A stretch of DNA of 64,000 nucleotides from Pseudomonadales bacterium. GTDB taxonomy: Bacteria > Pseudomonadota > Gammaproteobacteria > Pseudomonadales > UBA5518. Both the position numbers and the translations under genes were made by a program. The notes beneath the pieces are model-generated. The model was not told where the DNA came from and did no database searches. It was given only the letters and a program-made list of their open reading frames with translations. Of this stretch, positions 50,886 through 60,276 are shown in pieces. The stretch is from positions 62,001 to 126,000 of the forward strand of contig JAJVIG010000019.1 in the NCBI GenBank assembly GCA_022072145.1, written 5' to 3'. Every line of letters starts with the position of its first letter. Position 1 is the stretch's first letter.

Positions 50886-52814
50886 TCAGAACGCGAAGCT
50901 GGCCGACAGGTTCAGGTACTGCTCCTCGAGCGCGTTGTCGGTGTGGCGGTACGACAGCCCCACGCGTGTTCCGCGCGGCCAGGTCGCATCGACGCCGACC
51001 GCCGCGCGCCAGCCGTCGTCGTCGATCGCGTAGCCCGGCATGCGGAACCACGGCCCGCTGTCCAGCGATTTGACGACCGCGCGCACCGTCTCGCTGCGAT
51101 CCTCGAACTCGCGCGCGTACGCCACATCGGCGCGCAGTTCGAGGTCCACGTCACCCGCACCGAACGGCCAGGCAGCGAACACGCCGGCGCTGCCGAGCGC
51201 CGAATCGCGTTGCTGCCCGTCGAAACGCATCGTCGACGAGCTCAGTCCGTCCTCGCCGTAGCCATCGACCTCGATACGCGCGAGTTCCACGCCGAGGAAC
51301 GGTCCGAACCGCAGCGCGGCGTCGGCGCCCATCATGTCGACTCCCAGCTTCACGGCCAGGCCGAGCGCATCGGCATCGGTGTCGCCCGATTCGCTGCGCC
51401 GCAGCACCTCTCCGAGCGCGAAACGCCGCTCGATGTCGTCCAGGTCGCTGCGGCCATAACCCAGCACCGCCTCGGCGAACCAACCGTCGCAGCGGTACGC
51501 CGCGAACAGCGAGGCGTGCAGGCTCTCGGTGTCGAAACCGCTGCCGCTGGCATCCATGTCCCACTCGCCGCGCTGGGCGCCGATCGCGCCACCCACGGAC
51601 CAGCCGTTGCCGAGCCACCGACTGCCGCCCAGCGTGAGGCCGCCGGCGTCCCCGTTTGCGCCCGGCGTGGACCAGCGGTCGCCGACATCGAGCGCACGGC
51701 CCTGCCCGACGACGAAGAAACGATCAGGCCCCGGTGCGCTGTCGAACCGCGCGGCTTCGAGATGGTGCTCGACGGTGCGCAGATGCGCGCGCGCCTCGGC
51801 CAGCGCGGCTTCCGGCAACAGCGCGATCATTCCCGGGGCGCGGATCACGGCTTCCATGAGGTCGGCGGCGGCGCGCGCGGCCGCCTGGGTCGGATGCAGC
51901 CCGTCCTGGAACACGAACTGGTCCGGGTCGCCGCCGCTGGCCTTGCCGCGGCCGGACGGCTCCGGACAGGCGATGCCGCCCGCCTCGTTGGCGCTGTAGC
52001 ACACCCGTGACTGATCGAGGTCGGCCGGAAAGCCGAAGGCGACCGGATCCGCGAGCACCTCGTCGAACATGCGCTGCACATCGATGCGGATGAAGTTGCC
52101 GTCGATGCCCAGCAGTTCCCGCTCGAACGCGGCGTTGTAGGCGAGCGCCGCGGCGCTGCGGTCCGCCGCCAGTTGCGTGCGCCCGGTGGCCGTGACGTTC
52201 GTCCCCTCGGCGAACTCGCCCAGCCGCGGCAGCGTGGGCAGCACGATATAACGCGCGCCGGCATCGACCAGCGCCTGCGCGATCTGCGCGCTGACCTGCG
52301 CGGTCTGCACCGGATCGTCGACGTCGCGGATATCGTTGCCGGCGATCAGCGCGTAATACAGCGTGTCCGGACCCACCGCGAGCGCGCCGGACGCCACGCG
52401 CGCCAGGAAGCCCGGCTGCCGCTCGACGAAAGGACCTACCGTGACCACCGAATCGCCGACCACCGAGGCCAGCACGTCCTCCGAGCGGTAGCCGCCGACC
52501 GCGAAATTGAGGTTGCCGCTGTTCTGCGTGTCGGTGCGCGGCCCCATGATCAGCAGCGGCGTGGACGGGTCGAGCCGCCCCAGCCCCAGGTCGAGTGCCA
52601 GCCACTCCGGCATCGAGTAGCCACGCAGCCCCGTGGCCGGATCGATGTTCGTGAAACGCAGGCCGCTCGTGCCGCCGAGTTCGAGGTCGGGGAACTGGCC
52701 CGAATCGTCGTAACTGGCCCCGAAGGCGATGAACTGGTCGAAGGGAACCCCCGCCGAAGCGCCACCGGAGCCGATCGCGGCGGCCGCGATCGCGGCGCTG
52801 ATCATCCGTCGCAT
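50886..52814 (-). CDS. SGNH/GDSL lipase-esterase autotransporter
   Basis: A 642-residue type Va autotransporter like EstA. Signal peptide about 1-22; passenger SGNH hydrolase (about 25-330) with block I FGASYDDSG (Ser34; the usual Asp before it is Ala), block III AGNDIRD and block V DGLHPT; then a linker and a C-terminal 12-strand barrel (about 370-642) that ends in LNLSASFAF. A strong AGGGAGGA RBS fixes the start at 52814. It should display an esterase on the outer membrane. Asp to Ala in the GDS motif is unusual, yet Ser, Asn, Asp and His are kept. Confidence 0.9.
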   Translation of the reverse strand: MRRMISAAIAAAAIGSGGASAGVPFDQFIAFGASYDDSGQFPDLELGGTSGLRFTNIDPATGLRGYSMPEWLALDLGLGRLDPSTPLLIMGPRTDTQNSGNLNFAVGGYRSEDVLASVVGDSVVTVGPFVERQPGFLARVASGALAVGPDTLYYALIAGNDIRDVDDPVQTAQVSAQIAQALVDAGARYIVLPTLPRLGEFAEGTNVTATGRTQLAADRSAAALAYNAAFERELLGIDGNFIRIDVQRMFDEVLADPVAFGFPADLDQSRVCYSANEAGGIACPEPSGRGKASGGDPDQFVFQDGLHPTQAAARAAADLMEAVIRAPGMIALLPEAALAEARAHLRTVEHHLEAARFDSAPGPDRFFVVGQGRALDVGDRWSTPGANGDAGGLTLGGSRWLGNGWSVGGAIGAQRGEWDMDASGSGFDTESLHASLFAAYRCDGWFAEAVLGYGRSDLDDIERRFALGEVLRRSESGDTDADALGLAVKLGVDMMGADAALRFGPFLGVELARIEVDGYGEDGLSSSTMRFDGQQRDSALGSAGVFAAWPFGAGDVDLELRADVAYAREFEDRSETVRAVVKSLDSGPWFRMPGYAIDDDGWRAAVGVDATWPRGTRVGLSYRHTDNALEEQYLNLSASFAF

Positions 52815-52956
52815 GACTGTTTCCTCCCTGGTTGGACACCCGGCCCGCGCGAGCGCATCGCACCGGTGCTCCCCGGCGATGATACCTCCGATCGTGGCCG
52901 ATGCCAGTCCGTGCCGGCTGATGTACCATGCCGCGTCCCTGCCAAGAAGAACAAAC

Positions 52957-54504
52957 ATGCGCCCTGTCCTGCTGCCCGCATTGCTCGTGGCTTCGGCCCC
53001 GCTCCGGTCCCACGCCGCCGGCGGCGACATCGACCAGCGCATCGCGGACGGCTTCAAGCCGTTCGCCGACACAGTGGCCGGCTTCGTGTTCGCGGCGATC
53101 GACATCGGCGGCTTCGTGGTGCCGTGGATCCTGTTCTGGCTGATCGTCGCCGGCCTGTTCTGCACGCTGTACTTCCGCTTCATCAACGTGCGCGGCATGG
53201 CGCAGGGACTGCGGATCATCCGCGGCGACTACGACAATGCGGATCACCACGGCGACACCAGCCACTTCCAGGCGCTCGCGACCGCGCTGTCCGGCACCGT
53301 AGGTCTCGGCAACATCGCCGGTGTGGCCGTGGCGGTCACGGTCGGCGGGCCGGGGGCGGCGTTCTGGATGACCGTCGCGGCCCTGCTCGGCATGGCGACC
53401 AAGTTCTGCGAATGCACGCTGGCCGTGAAGTTCCGTCACCGCCGCGCCGACGGCACGGTGTCGGGCGGACCGATGTACTACCTCACGCGCGGCATCGCGG
53501 CCGAATACCCGCGCCTCGCGCCGCTGGGGCGTGCGCTCGGCGTGCTGTTCGCACTGTGCTGCCTGTTCGGCACCATCGGCTCGGGCAACTTCTTCCAGGT
53601 GAACCAGGCCTACCACCAGCTGCTGCTGATCACCGGCGGCGAGCACAGCGTGCTGGCCGGGCGGGCGTGGCTGTTCGGCGTGGCGATGGCGGTGGCCACC
53701 GGGCTGGTGGTGCTCGGCGGGATCCGCCGCATCGCGCGCGTGACCGACAAGCTGGTGCCGCTGATGGTCCTCATCTACATGCTGGCCGGCCTGGTGGTGC
53801 TCGGAACGAATGTGCACGCGATTCCGGAAGCCTTCGGCCTGATTCTGAGCGGAGCCTTCAGCGCCGAGGGCGTGCAAGGAGGCGTGCTGGGCGTGATCCT
53901 GCAGGGTTTCCGGCGCGCGGCATTCTCGAACGAGGCCGGCATCGGTTCGGCGCCGATCGCGCACGCCAGCGTGAAGACCGACGAACCGCTCACCGAGGGG
54001 CTGGTCGCGCTGTGGGAGCCGTTCATCGACACCGTGATCATCTGCACCATGACCGCACTGGTGATCACGGTCGCCGGCATCGGCAATCCGTTACCGGCGG
54101 TCGAAGGTGTGGCGCTGACCTCGGCGGCCTTCGCGACCGTGATGCCGTGGTTCCCGTACGCACTGGCGCTGGTCGTGCTGCTGTTCGCGTATTCGACCAT
54201 GATCGCGTACTGCTATTACGGCACCAAGGCGGCCAACTACCTGTTCGGCGAAACCGCCGCGATCGACGTCTCGTACAAGCTGTTCTATCTGGCGATGACG
54301 GTGTTCGGCGTCACCATGGACTTCTCGGGGCTGGTCGATTTCGCCGACGCGATCTACTTCCTGATGGCGGTGCCCAACATCATCGGTCTGTACCTGCTGG
54401 CGCCGGTCGTGAAGCGCGAGATGGACGGCTACTTCGCGCGCCTGGCGCGCGGCGAGCTCGCCCACTCGCGCGAGCCGCCCGAGCATCTGCAGGGATCGCC
54501 CTGA
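52957..54504 (+). CDS. Alanine/glycine:cation symporter (AGCS family)
   Basis: A 515-residue sodium:amino acid symporter with about eleven helices. Family blocks GTVGLGNIAGVAVAVTVGGPGAAFWM, TKFCECTLAVKFR, GGPMYYLTRG and NEAGIGSAPIAHA are all present. The start at 52957 is chosen because the sequence MRPVLLPALL then reads as a signal-like first helix; an ATG at 52921 would add 12 residues. It is divergent from the autotransporter, and the DUF885 peptidase follows 16 bp on. Uptake of alanine or glycine released by that peptidase would make sense. Confidence 0.93.
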   Translation: MRPVLLPALLVASAPLRSHAAGGDIDQRIADGFKPFADTVAGFVFAAIDIGGFVVPWILFWLIVAGLFCTLYFRFINVRGMAQGLRIIRGDYDNADHHGDTSHFQALATALSGTVGLGNIAGVAVAVTVGGPGAAFWMTVAALLGMATKFCECTLAVKFRHRRADGTVSGGPMYYLTRGIAAEYPRLAPLGRALGVLFALCCLFGTIGSGNFFQVNQAYHQLLLITGGEHSVLAGRAWLFGVAMAVATGLVVLGGIRRIARVTDKLVPLMVLIYMLAGLVVLGTNVHAIPEAFGLILSGAFSAEGVQGGVLGVILQGFRRAAFSNEAGIGSAPIAHASVKTDEPLTEGLVALWEPFIDTVIICTMTALVITVAGIGNPLPAVEGVALTSAAFATVMPWFPYALALVVLLFAYSTMIAYCYYGTKAANYLFGETAAIDVSYKLFYLAMTVFGVTMDFSGLVDFADAIYFLMAVPNIIGLYLLAPVVKREMDGYFARLARGELAHSREPPEHLQGSP

Positions 54505-54520
54505 ACGGAGCCCGCGCCCG

Positions 54521-56320
54521 ATGCCTCACTGCCGCAGCCTGCTTGCCGCCACCGTGTTCGTGTCGCTGCTGGTCGCCGCCGGGCCGCCGGCGCACGCGGG
54601 CGATCAGCCCACGCCGGCGGCGCGCCTGCACGCACTGTTCGATGCCGAATGGGAACGCACGATGCGCGAGGATCCGTTGTGGGCGACCACACTCGGCGAC
54701 CTGCGCTACAACGACCGCCTCGGTGACCATTCGCTGGCCGCGTTGCGCGAGCGCGCGGCAGCCGACCGCGCGGCATTGCGGGAACTCGAACTTATCGACC
54801 CGGCGCGCCTCGCCGGACGTGATCGCGAAAGCCACGCGATACTGCTGGAGCAGTTGTCGGTGCGCGTGGCCGGACAACGCTTCGCGGCCGAGCTGATACC
54901 CATCGACCAGCAGAACAGCCTGCCGCGTTATCTGCCCGACATGGTAGGGCGCACGCCGTTTCGCAGCCTGCGCCACTACGAGGATTACCTGACCCGCCTG
55001 CACCAGGTGCCGGCGGTGTTCGCCCAGCTGCGCGAGCGGCTGCGCGAGGGCCTGCGACGCGGCATCACACCGCCACGCGCACCGCTCGCCGCGGTCGCGG
55101 CTCAGCTCGAGGCGATCGCGGGCGCCGAGGTCACGCGCAGCCCCTTCTACGCCCCGTTCACTGCGTTGCCGGCGACCATCCCTGCCGCCGTCCAGGAACG
55201 CCTGCGGCGCGAGGGAATCGCGGTGATCGAGCGGGAAGTGCTGCCCGCCTACCGTGAGCTGCTGGAGTTCTGGCGAAGCGAGTACCTCCCGCACACGCGC
55301 ACCCGCATCGGCATCGCGGCGCTGCCCGGAGGCAAGCAATGGTATGCCCACCTGATCCGCGAGCACACCACCACCACGATGAGCGCGCGCGAGATCCACG
55401 AGCTCGGGCGGTCCGAGGTCGCGCGGATCCGCGCCGACATGGACGCGCTGATCGCATCGATCGGCTTCGACGGCGACTTCCAGGCCTTCGCCGCTTTCCT
55501 GCGCACCGATCCACGCTTCTACCACACGAGCCCGGCGGCGCTGCTCGGCGGGTATCGCGACATCTGCAAACGCATCGACGCCGGCCTGCCGCGCCTGTTC
55601 GGCCGCCTGCCGCGGCTGCCGTACGGCGTGGCCGAGGTGCCCGCCCACGTCGCGCCCTCGACCACCACCGCCTACTACCAGCAGGGTTCGCTGGCTGCCG
55701 GCCAGGCCGGCCTGTTCTTCGCGAACACCTACCGGCTCGAGACACGGCCGACCTGGGAGATGGAAGCGCTGTCGATCCACGAAGCGGTTCCCGGCCACCA
55801 TCTGCAGATCGCGCTGGCGCAGGAACTCGAGGGACTTCCGCGGTTGCGCACCGAGACCGGCCCCACCGCCTTCGTCGAGGGCTGGGCGCTCTACAGTGAA
55901 AGCCTGGGTCCGGAGCTCGGCCTGTACCGCGATCCGTACGCGCGCTTCGGACAGCTGACCTACGAGATGTGGCGCGCGGTGCGACTGGTGGTCGATACCG
56001 GGATCCACGCCTTCGGCTGGACGCGCGAGCAGGCCATCGACTACTTCCTTCAAAACGCCGCCAAACAGCCGCACGACATCGCGGTCGAGGTCGACCGCTA
56101 CATCGTCTGGCCCGCCCAGGCACTGGCGTACAAGATCGGTGAACTGAAAATCCGTGCGCTGCGCCGCGAGGCCGAAAGCGCGCTCGGCGAACGCTTCGAC
56201 ATCCGCGCCTTCCACGACGTGGTGCTCGGCAGCGGCGCGGTGCCGCTGGGCGTGCTGGAAGCGAACGTGCGGCGCTGGATCGCCGAACGCGCAGCCCCTC
56301 AGCCGGCGAGCGCTGCGTAG
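54521..56320 (+). CDS. DUF885 zinc metallopeptidase-like protein
   Basis: A 599-residue exported protein with signal peptide (about 1-26; ends PAHAG). The DUF885 family is related to carboxypeptidase-like peptidases and has the signature HEAVPGHH, here in [14 protein letters not shown], plus [10 protein letters not shown] with the downstream Glu. A periplasmic peptidase role is likely. It follows the AGCS symporter with a 16-bp gap, so peptide breakdown and amino-acid uptake may be coupled. Its last 22 bp overlap the end of the convergent yebC gene. Confidence 0.9.
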   Translation: MPHCRSLLAATVFVSLLVAAGPPAHAGDQPTPAARLHALFDAEWERTMREDPLWATTLGDLRYNDRLGDHSLAALRERAAADRAALRELELIDPARLAGRDRESHAILLEQLSVRVAGQRFAAELIPIDQQNSLPRYLPDMVGRTPFRSLRHYEDYLTRLHQVPAVFAQLRERLREGLRRGITPPRAPLAAVAAQLEAIAGAEVTRSPFYAPFTALPATIPAAVQERLRREGIAVIEREVLPAYRELLEFWRSEYLPHTRTRIGIAALPGGKQWYAHLIREHTTTTMSAREIHELGRSEVARIRADMDALIASIGFDGDFQAFAAFLRTDPRFYHTSPAALLGGYRDICKRIDAGLPRLFGRLPRLPYGVAEVPAHVAPSTTTAYYQQGSLAAGQAGLFFANTYRLETRPTWEMEALSIHEAVPGHHLQIALAQELEGLPRLRTETGPTAFVEGWALYSESLGPELGLYRDPYARFGQLTYEMWRAVRLVVDTGIHAFGWTREQAIDYFLQNAAKQPHDIAVEVDRYIVWPAQALAYKIGELKIRALRREAESALGERFDIRAFHDVVLGSGAVPLGVLEANVRRWIAERAAPQPASAA

Positions 56321-57000
56321 ACGTTCTGCACGTCGTCGTCGGCGTCGAGCGCTTCGAGGAAGGCTTCCACCTCGGAGCGCGCCGCGGGTTCCAGCACGAC
56401 CGGGTTGTTCGGCTTGTAGCCGAGTACGGCCGACTGCACGGCGAAACCGTGCTCGGGCAGCGCGCGGGCCACCGCATCGAGGTCGGTGGGTTCGGTCAGG
56501 AACAGCCACAGTCCCTCGTCGGCGGGCTCCAGGTCCTGCGCACCGGCCTCGATCGCCGCTTCCTCGGGGTCCGCACCGGCGCGTTCGGGCCGCGCCTCGA
56601 TCATTCCCAGATACTTGAAATCCCACGACACCGAACCCGAGTTGCCGAGCTGGCCCTTGCGGAACAGCATGCGGATGCTCATCGCGGCGCGGTTCTTGTT
56701 GTCGGTCAGGCACTCGACGATCACCGGTACCTGGTGCGGGGCAAAACCTTCGTAGGTCACCAGCTCATAGTGCACCGCCTCGTCGAGCAAGCCGGCACCC
56801 TTCTTGATCGCGCGCTCGAGCGTGTCGCGTGGCATCGAGGCGCGCCGGGCCTGTTCGACCGCCTTGCGCAACCGCGGATTGGTGTCGGGATCGGCGCCGG
56901 CACGCGCGGCGACCATGATTTCCTTGGCCAGCTTGGTGAAGATGCGACCCTTGGCCGCGGCGGCGTCGGCGCGCGGCTTGGCTTTCCACTGAGCACCCAT
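56299..57000 (-). CDS. YebC/PmpR-family protein (second paralogue type)
   Basis: A 233-residue member of the TACO1/YebC family of translation-linked or DNA-binding proteins. The usual AGHSKWANIKHRK start is replaced by [18 protein letters not shown], as in the Pseudomonas-type second YebC gene, followed by [11 protein letters not shown] and [16 protein letters not shown]. YebC proteins have been linked to quorum-sensing regulation and to relief of stalled ribosomes. The 3' end overlaps the DUF885 gene by 22 bp on the other strand. A small winged-helix gene lies upstream on the same strand with a 79-bp gap. Confidence 0.93.
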   Translation of the reverse strand: MGAQWKAKPRADAAAAKGRIFTKLAKEIMVAARAGADPDTNPRLRKAVEQARRASMPRDTLERAIKKGAGLLDEAVHYELVTYEGFAPHQVPVIVECLTDNKNRAAMSIRMLFRKGQLGNSGSVSWDFKYLGMIEARPERAGADPEEAAIEAGAQDLEPADEGLWLFLTEPTDLDAVARALPEHGFAVQSAVLGYKPNNPVVLEPAARSEVEAFLEALDADDDVQNVYAALAG

Positions 57001-57079
57001 GAGGTCCGTTTCCGGTAGCGATGACGCGCGGATTATAGAGGCTGCACCGCTGCCACGCACCGGGGCCCTGCCAGCGGAC

Positions 57080-57391
57080 TCAGGAAGCGGCGAGTTCCCC
57101 GAGCAAACGCTCGAAGTGCGCCTCGATCCAGCGCGGATCGTGGTCGCCCCAGTCGCGGATCACGTAGTGTCCGTGGCGGTTGCGCGGCCCGTCCTGCACG
57201 AAGTCGCAGACGATGCCGATGTCGCCCAGATCGGCGATGCAATCCTGCAGGGTGCGCCGCGGCATCCCCGTGGCCTCGCCCAGCGAGTTCAGGTCGTGCC
57301 GCCCCCGGTCGATCAGCCAGGCGACACAGAGCTTGCGACAATACGCCTTGCGTTGCCGGCCGGCCACCGCGGCCGTCTGTGCACGATCCAT
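57080..57391 (-). CDS. Small winged-helix protein
   Basis: A 103-residue protein with a winged-helix HTH ([21 protein letters not shown] and a wing YVIRDWG). Similar proteins are known in Pseudomonas and neighbours next to yebC-like genes; no function is described to my knowledge. The start at 57391 has GGGAGA upstream, while the frame to 57451 is not conserved. It may be a DNA-binding regulator, perhaps of the yebC paralogue that it precedes. Confidence 0.8.
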   Translation of the reverse strand: MDRAQTAAVAGRQRKAYCRKLCVAWLIDRGRHDLNSLGEATGMPRRTLQDCIADLGDIGIVCDFVQDGPRNRHGHYVIRDWGDHDPRWIEAHFERLLGELAAS

Positions 57392-57514
57392 TGCACCGTA
57401 TCTCCCTCGTTGTCGGGCCCACCTTAGCAGACCTGCCCCCGGGCGCGGCAAGCCCCCGGGGTTGATGGCCCGGGGTATACTGCCGACGCCTCATCCGGAC
57501 AAGGAGCCGTCTCC

Positions 57515-58546
57515 ATGATCACAGAACCTCGATTCGCCCGCCGCGCCCTCGCCGCACTGGCGTTGACCACGGCGCCGTATCTGGCCGCCGACACCGTACA
57601 CCTGCAGGGGGGAGACCGCATCAGCGGCAGCATCGTCTCCAAGGTCGGGGACGTGCTGACGCTGAAGACGACGTATGCCGGCGACGTGCAGATCGCGTGG
57701 TCGCAGGTCGAATCCGTCGAGACCGACGCCCCGGCGCGCTTCCTGCTGAAGGACCGCACCGCGCTGGACGCGCAGGCTACACGCGCGGCGGGCACGGCGG
57801 TCGTGCTCAAAGCCGGCGAACTGGTGACGACGGCGCCGGTGGCGCTGGCCGACATCGAGTACATCAATCCACCGCCCGAGGTGAGCGGGGAAGGCGTGGC
57901 CGTCAGCGGACGCGCCAACCTCGGCCTCACGGCGAACCGCGGCAACACCGACAACGACCAGCTGTTCTACGACACGGAGGCCGTGGTTCGCAGCATCAAG
58001 AACCGCTTCACCATCGGCGCCACCGGGGAGAACAAGCAGGAGAACGGCGAGGACACGGCCCGCGGCAACCGCGCGTACTTCAAGTACGACCATTTCATCA
58101 GCCAGAAGTGGTACGCCTATGCGAACACCGACGTCGAGCAGGACGACTTCAAGGACCTCGACCTGCGCACTACGATCGGCGCTGGAGCGGGTTACCAGTT
58201 CTGGGAGACGCCGGAACGCAGCCTGGCGCTGGAAGGCGGCCTGACCTACGTGAACGACGACTACGACATCGCCGAGGACGACAACTACATGGCGGGTCGC
58301 TGGGCAGTGCGCTACGCGCAGCTGCTGTTCGGCGGCGCCACGCAGTTCTTCCACGTCCACGAAGGTATCGTCAGCATCGACGACCCCGACGACACGCTGC
58401 TGCGCATGCAGACCGGGTTGCGCTTTCCGCTGGTCGACAACCTGAACGCCACGATCCAGTACAACATCGACTGGCAGAACAACCCGCCGCCCGGCTTCAA
58501 GAGCACCGACACGGGCTACATCGTCAGCGTAGGCTATCTGTGGTAA
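57515..58546 (+). CDS. DUF481 outer-membrane protein
   Basis: A 343-residue exported protein with a signal peptide of about 25 residues, an N-terminal SH3-like region (DTVHLQGGDRISGSIVSKVGDVLTLKTTYAGD), and a C-terminal DUF481 barrel (YdiY type; GNTDNDQLFYDTEAV, DDYDIAEDDNYM, ending YIVSVGYLW). E. coli YdiY is a salt- or acid-inducible outer-membrane protein of unknown role. AAGGAG precedes the ATG. The next gene starts 28 bp after its stop. Confidence 0.92.
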   Translation: MITEPRFARRALAALALTTAPYLAADTVHLQGGDRISGSIVSKVGDVLTLKTTYAGDVQIAWSQVESVETDAPARFLLKDRTALDAQATRAAGTAVVLKAGELVTTAPVALADIEYINPPPEVSGEGVAVSGRANLGLTANRGNTDNDQLFYDTEAVVRSIKNRFTIGATGENKQENGEDTARGNRAYFKYDHFISQKWYAYANTDVEQDDFKDLDLRTTIGAGAGYQFWETPERSLALEGGLTYVNDDYDIAEDDNYMAGRWAVRYAQLLFGGATQFFHVHEGIVSIDDPDDTLLRMQTGLRFPLVDNLNATIQYNIDWQNNPPPGFKSTDTGYIVSVGYLW

Positions 58547-58574
58547 GCAGCTCGGAACACAGGAGGACCGGCCG

Positions 58575-59168
58575 ATGGCCCGCATCAGCTACCTGACGCC
58601 GGAGACGGCGCCTCCCGCGCTCGCCGGACTGTTCGGCGACGGGGCGCCGGCGCACATCGTCGGCCTGCTCGGACACGCCGAGGCCAACGTCGTGCCGCTC
58701 AGCGCCTACATGGTCAGCCTGCTCAGCGCCCAACAGCTCGACGCGCGGCTGCGCGAGCTGTGCATCCTGTACATCGCGCGCCTGTGCGCCTGCACCTACG
58801 AGTGGACGCAGCACGAGGCCATCGCGCGCACGCTCGGCGTGGCCGACGAGGAAGTCGCGCGGATACGGGAACTCGAGCAGCCGGAAACAGCCTTCGACAC
58901 GCCGGCGGCCGAGGCGCTGGCGCTGTGTGCCCAGATGGTGCGCACGCACAGCGCAGAAGCGGACACCGTCGCCCGGCTGGAGCAGACGCTGGGCAGCCGG
59001 CGGCTGATGGAGCTGCTGCTCGCCGCCAACGCCTATATCGGGCTGGCGACGGTCATGAACGCGTGTGCGATCGATCCGGAACCCGGCATGTCGCAGGACG
59101 CGGCACGCCGGCTGGCCGACGGCACGATGGGCGCCGCGGTGCTGAAGGCCGCGCAACGCGCCCCCTGA
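58575..59168 (+). CDS. Carboxymuconolactone decarboxylase/AhpD-like protein
   Basis: A 197-residue helical protein of the CMD/AhpD superfamily. The core reads LRELCILYIARLCACTYEWTQHEAIA, with CxC in place of the usual CxxC of AhpD and the conserved H six residues on. It could be a peroxidase-like disulfide protein or a lactone decarboxylase; gene context does not decide. AGGAGG lies 9 nt before the ATG. It converges with the crotonase gene. Confidence 0.88.
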   Translation: MARISYLTPETAPPALAGLFGDGAPAHIVGLLGHAEANVVPLSAYMVSLLSAQQLDARLRELCILYIARLCACTYEWTQHEAIARTLGVADEEVARIRELEQPETAFDTPAAEALALCAQMVRTHSAEADTVARLEQTLGSRRLMELLLAANAYIGLATVMNACAIDPEPGMSQDAARRLADGTMGAAVLKAAQRAP

Positions 59169-59171
59169 ACG

Positions 59172-59213
59172 GAGGAGCCTGGCGCGCGCACCGCGCGCTT
59201 GCAGGCTCGCTCC
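59172..59213. terminator. GC-rich hairpin in a convergent gap
   Basis: AGCCTG (59176-59181) and CAGGCT (59202-59207) enclose GCGCGC repeats that can pair, between two converging genes. It may serve both strands but has no U-run. Confidence 0.4.
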
Positions 59214-60026
59214 TCAGAGACGTCCCCAGCGCGGCGGACGGCCTTCCTGGAAGGCCTTCATCGACTCCTCCATGCAGCCGGTGAAGCACCCCAGCACCTG
59301 CGTGCGGTTCTCCAGTTCCATGGCGTGGCGCAGGCTCGGCGCGTCGACGTTCGCCCACAGGCCCTTCTTCGTCATCCACACACCGTACTCGCTGTTCTCG
59401 CGGATCGCACGCGCGGTTTCCAGCGCGCTTTCGAGCAGCATTTCCGGAGCGACGACCCGCGACACCAGTCCGATGCGGCTCGCCTCCTCGACCCCGAACA
59501 CCCTGCCGGTCAGCATCAGTTCCGCCGCCGCCGCGGCGCCGACCAGCCGCGGCAGGAACCAGCTGGTGCCTACGTCGCACGCCGACAGCCCGGTCTTTAT
59601 GAACACGGCACCGAAGCGGGCCTTTTCGCTCGCGATGCGCACGTCGCTCGCCAGCGCGATCGCGAATCCGCCGCCTACCGCGGCACCGTTCACCGCCGCG
59701 ATCACCGGCTTGTCGCACTCGTGAATCGAGAGCATCAGTTCCGCGAGGTACTCCTGATACTTGTACACGAAGCCGAGTTGCGTCATCCCCTCGGTACCGG
59801 GGATCGCACCGGGCTCCGAGGCGGCCTTGAGGTCCGCGCCGGCACAGAAGCCCTTGCCCTCGCCGGTGAGGATCACCACCCGCACGCGCCGGTCGCGATT
59901 CAGTCCGCGCATGATTCCGTGCAACTCGCCGATCAGTTCCTCGTTCAGTGCGTTGAGCCGGTCGGGACGGTTCAGACGCAACTCCAGGATGTCTTCCTCG
60001 ACCATGTTCTGCAGGATCATCGACAT
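59214..60026 (-). CDS. Enoyl-CoA hydratase/isomerase (crotonase)
   Basis: A 270-residue crotonase. The oxyanion hole parts are GFCAGADLK and NGAAVGGGFAIALASDVRIAS; the catalytic area is KTGLSACDVGTSWFLPRLVG, where Asp replaces the first active Glu, as in the EchA20-like and dienoyl-CoA isomerase-like groups. It may act on cyclic or branched enoyl-CoA rather than in ordinary fatty-acid oxidation. It stands alone with about 250 bp of upstream non-coding sequence. Confidence 0.9.
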   Translation of the reverse strand: MSMILQNMVEEDILELRLNRPDRLNALNEELIGELHGIMRGLNRDRRVRVVILTGEGKGFCAGADLKAASEPGAIPGTEGMTQLGFVYKYQEYLAELMLSIHECDKPVIAAVNGAAVGGGFAIALASDVRIASEKARFGAVFIKTGLSACDVGTSWFLPRLVGAAAAAELMLTGRVFGVEEASRIGLVSRVVAPEMLLESALETARAIRENSEYGVWMTKKGLWANVDAPSLRHAMELENRTQVLGCFTGCMEESMKAFQEGRPPRWGRL

Positions 60027-60276
60027 GTGCGTTTACTCCGTGGGATTCGTCGTCGCGACAGCGTCAACGCGGCCCCGAGCGGGGCGGCGACACCAACCGT
60101 CACCAGCGCGCCATGATAGGAAACGAACCAGTGCTTGCCGATGGCGATCACCGTCAATCGCCGATGACAATTACGCGCAGGCCAAGCGTGAAATCAGGAG
60201 CGGGCCGAACCGGCAGGAGGTTTCGCTGGCCGGGACCGCACCTGCGGTAACCGGCCAACGGTTATCGACGTGATGC
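60027..60276. other. Intergenic region before the crotonase gene
   Basis: I see no gene or clear repeat in these 250 bp. The region must hold the crotonase promoter and the end of the TtpC transcript. A weak inverted repeat AACCG/CGGTT near 60250 has no U-run. Confidence 0.4.
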
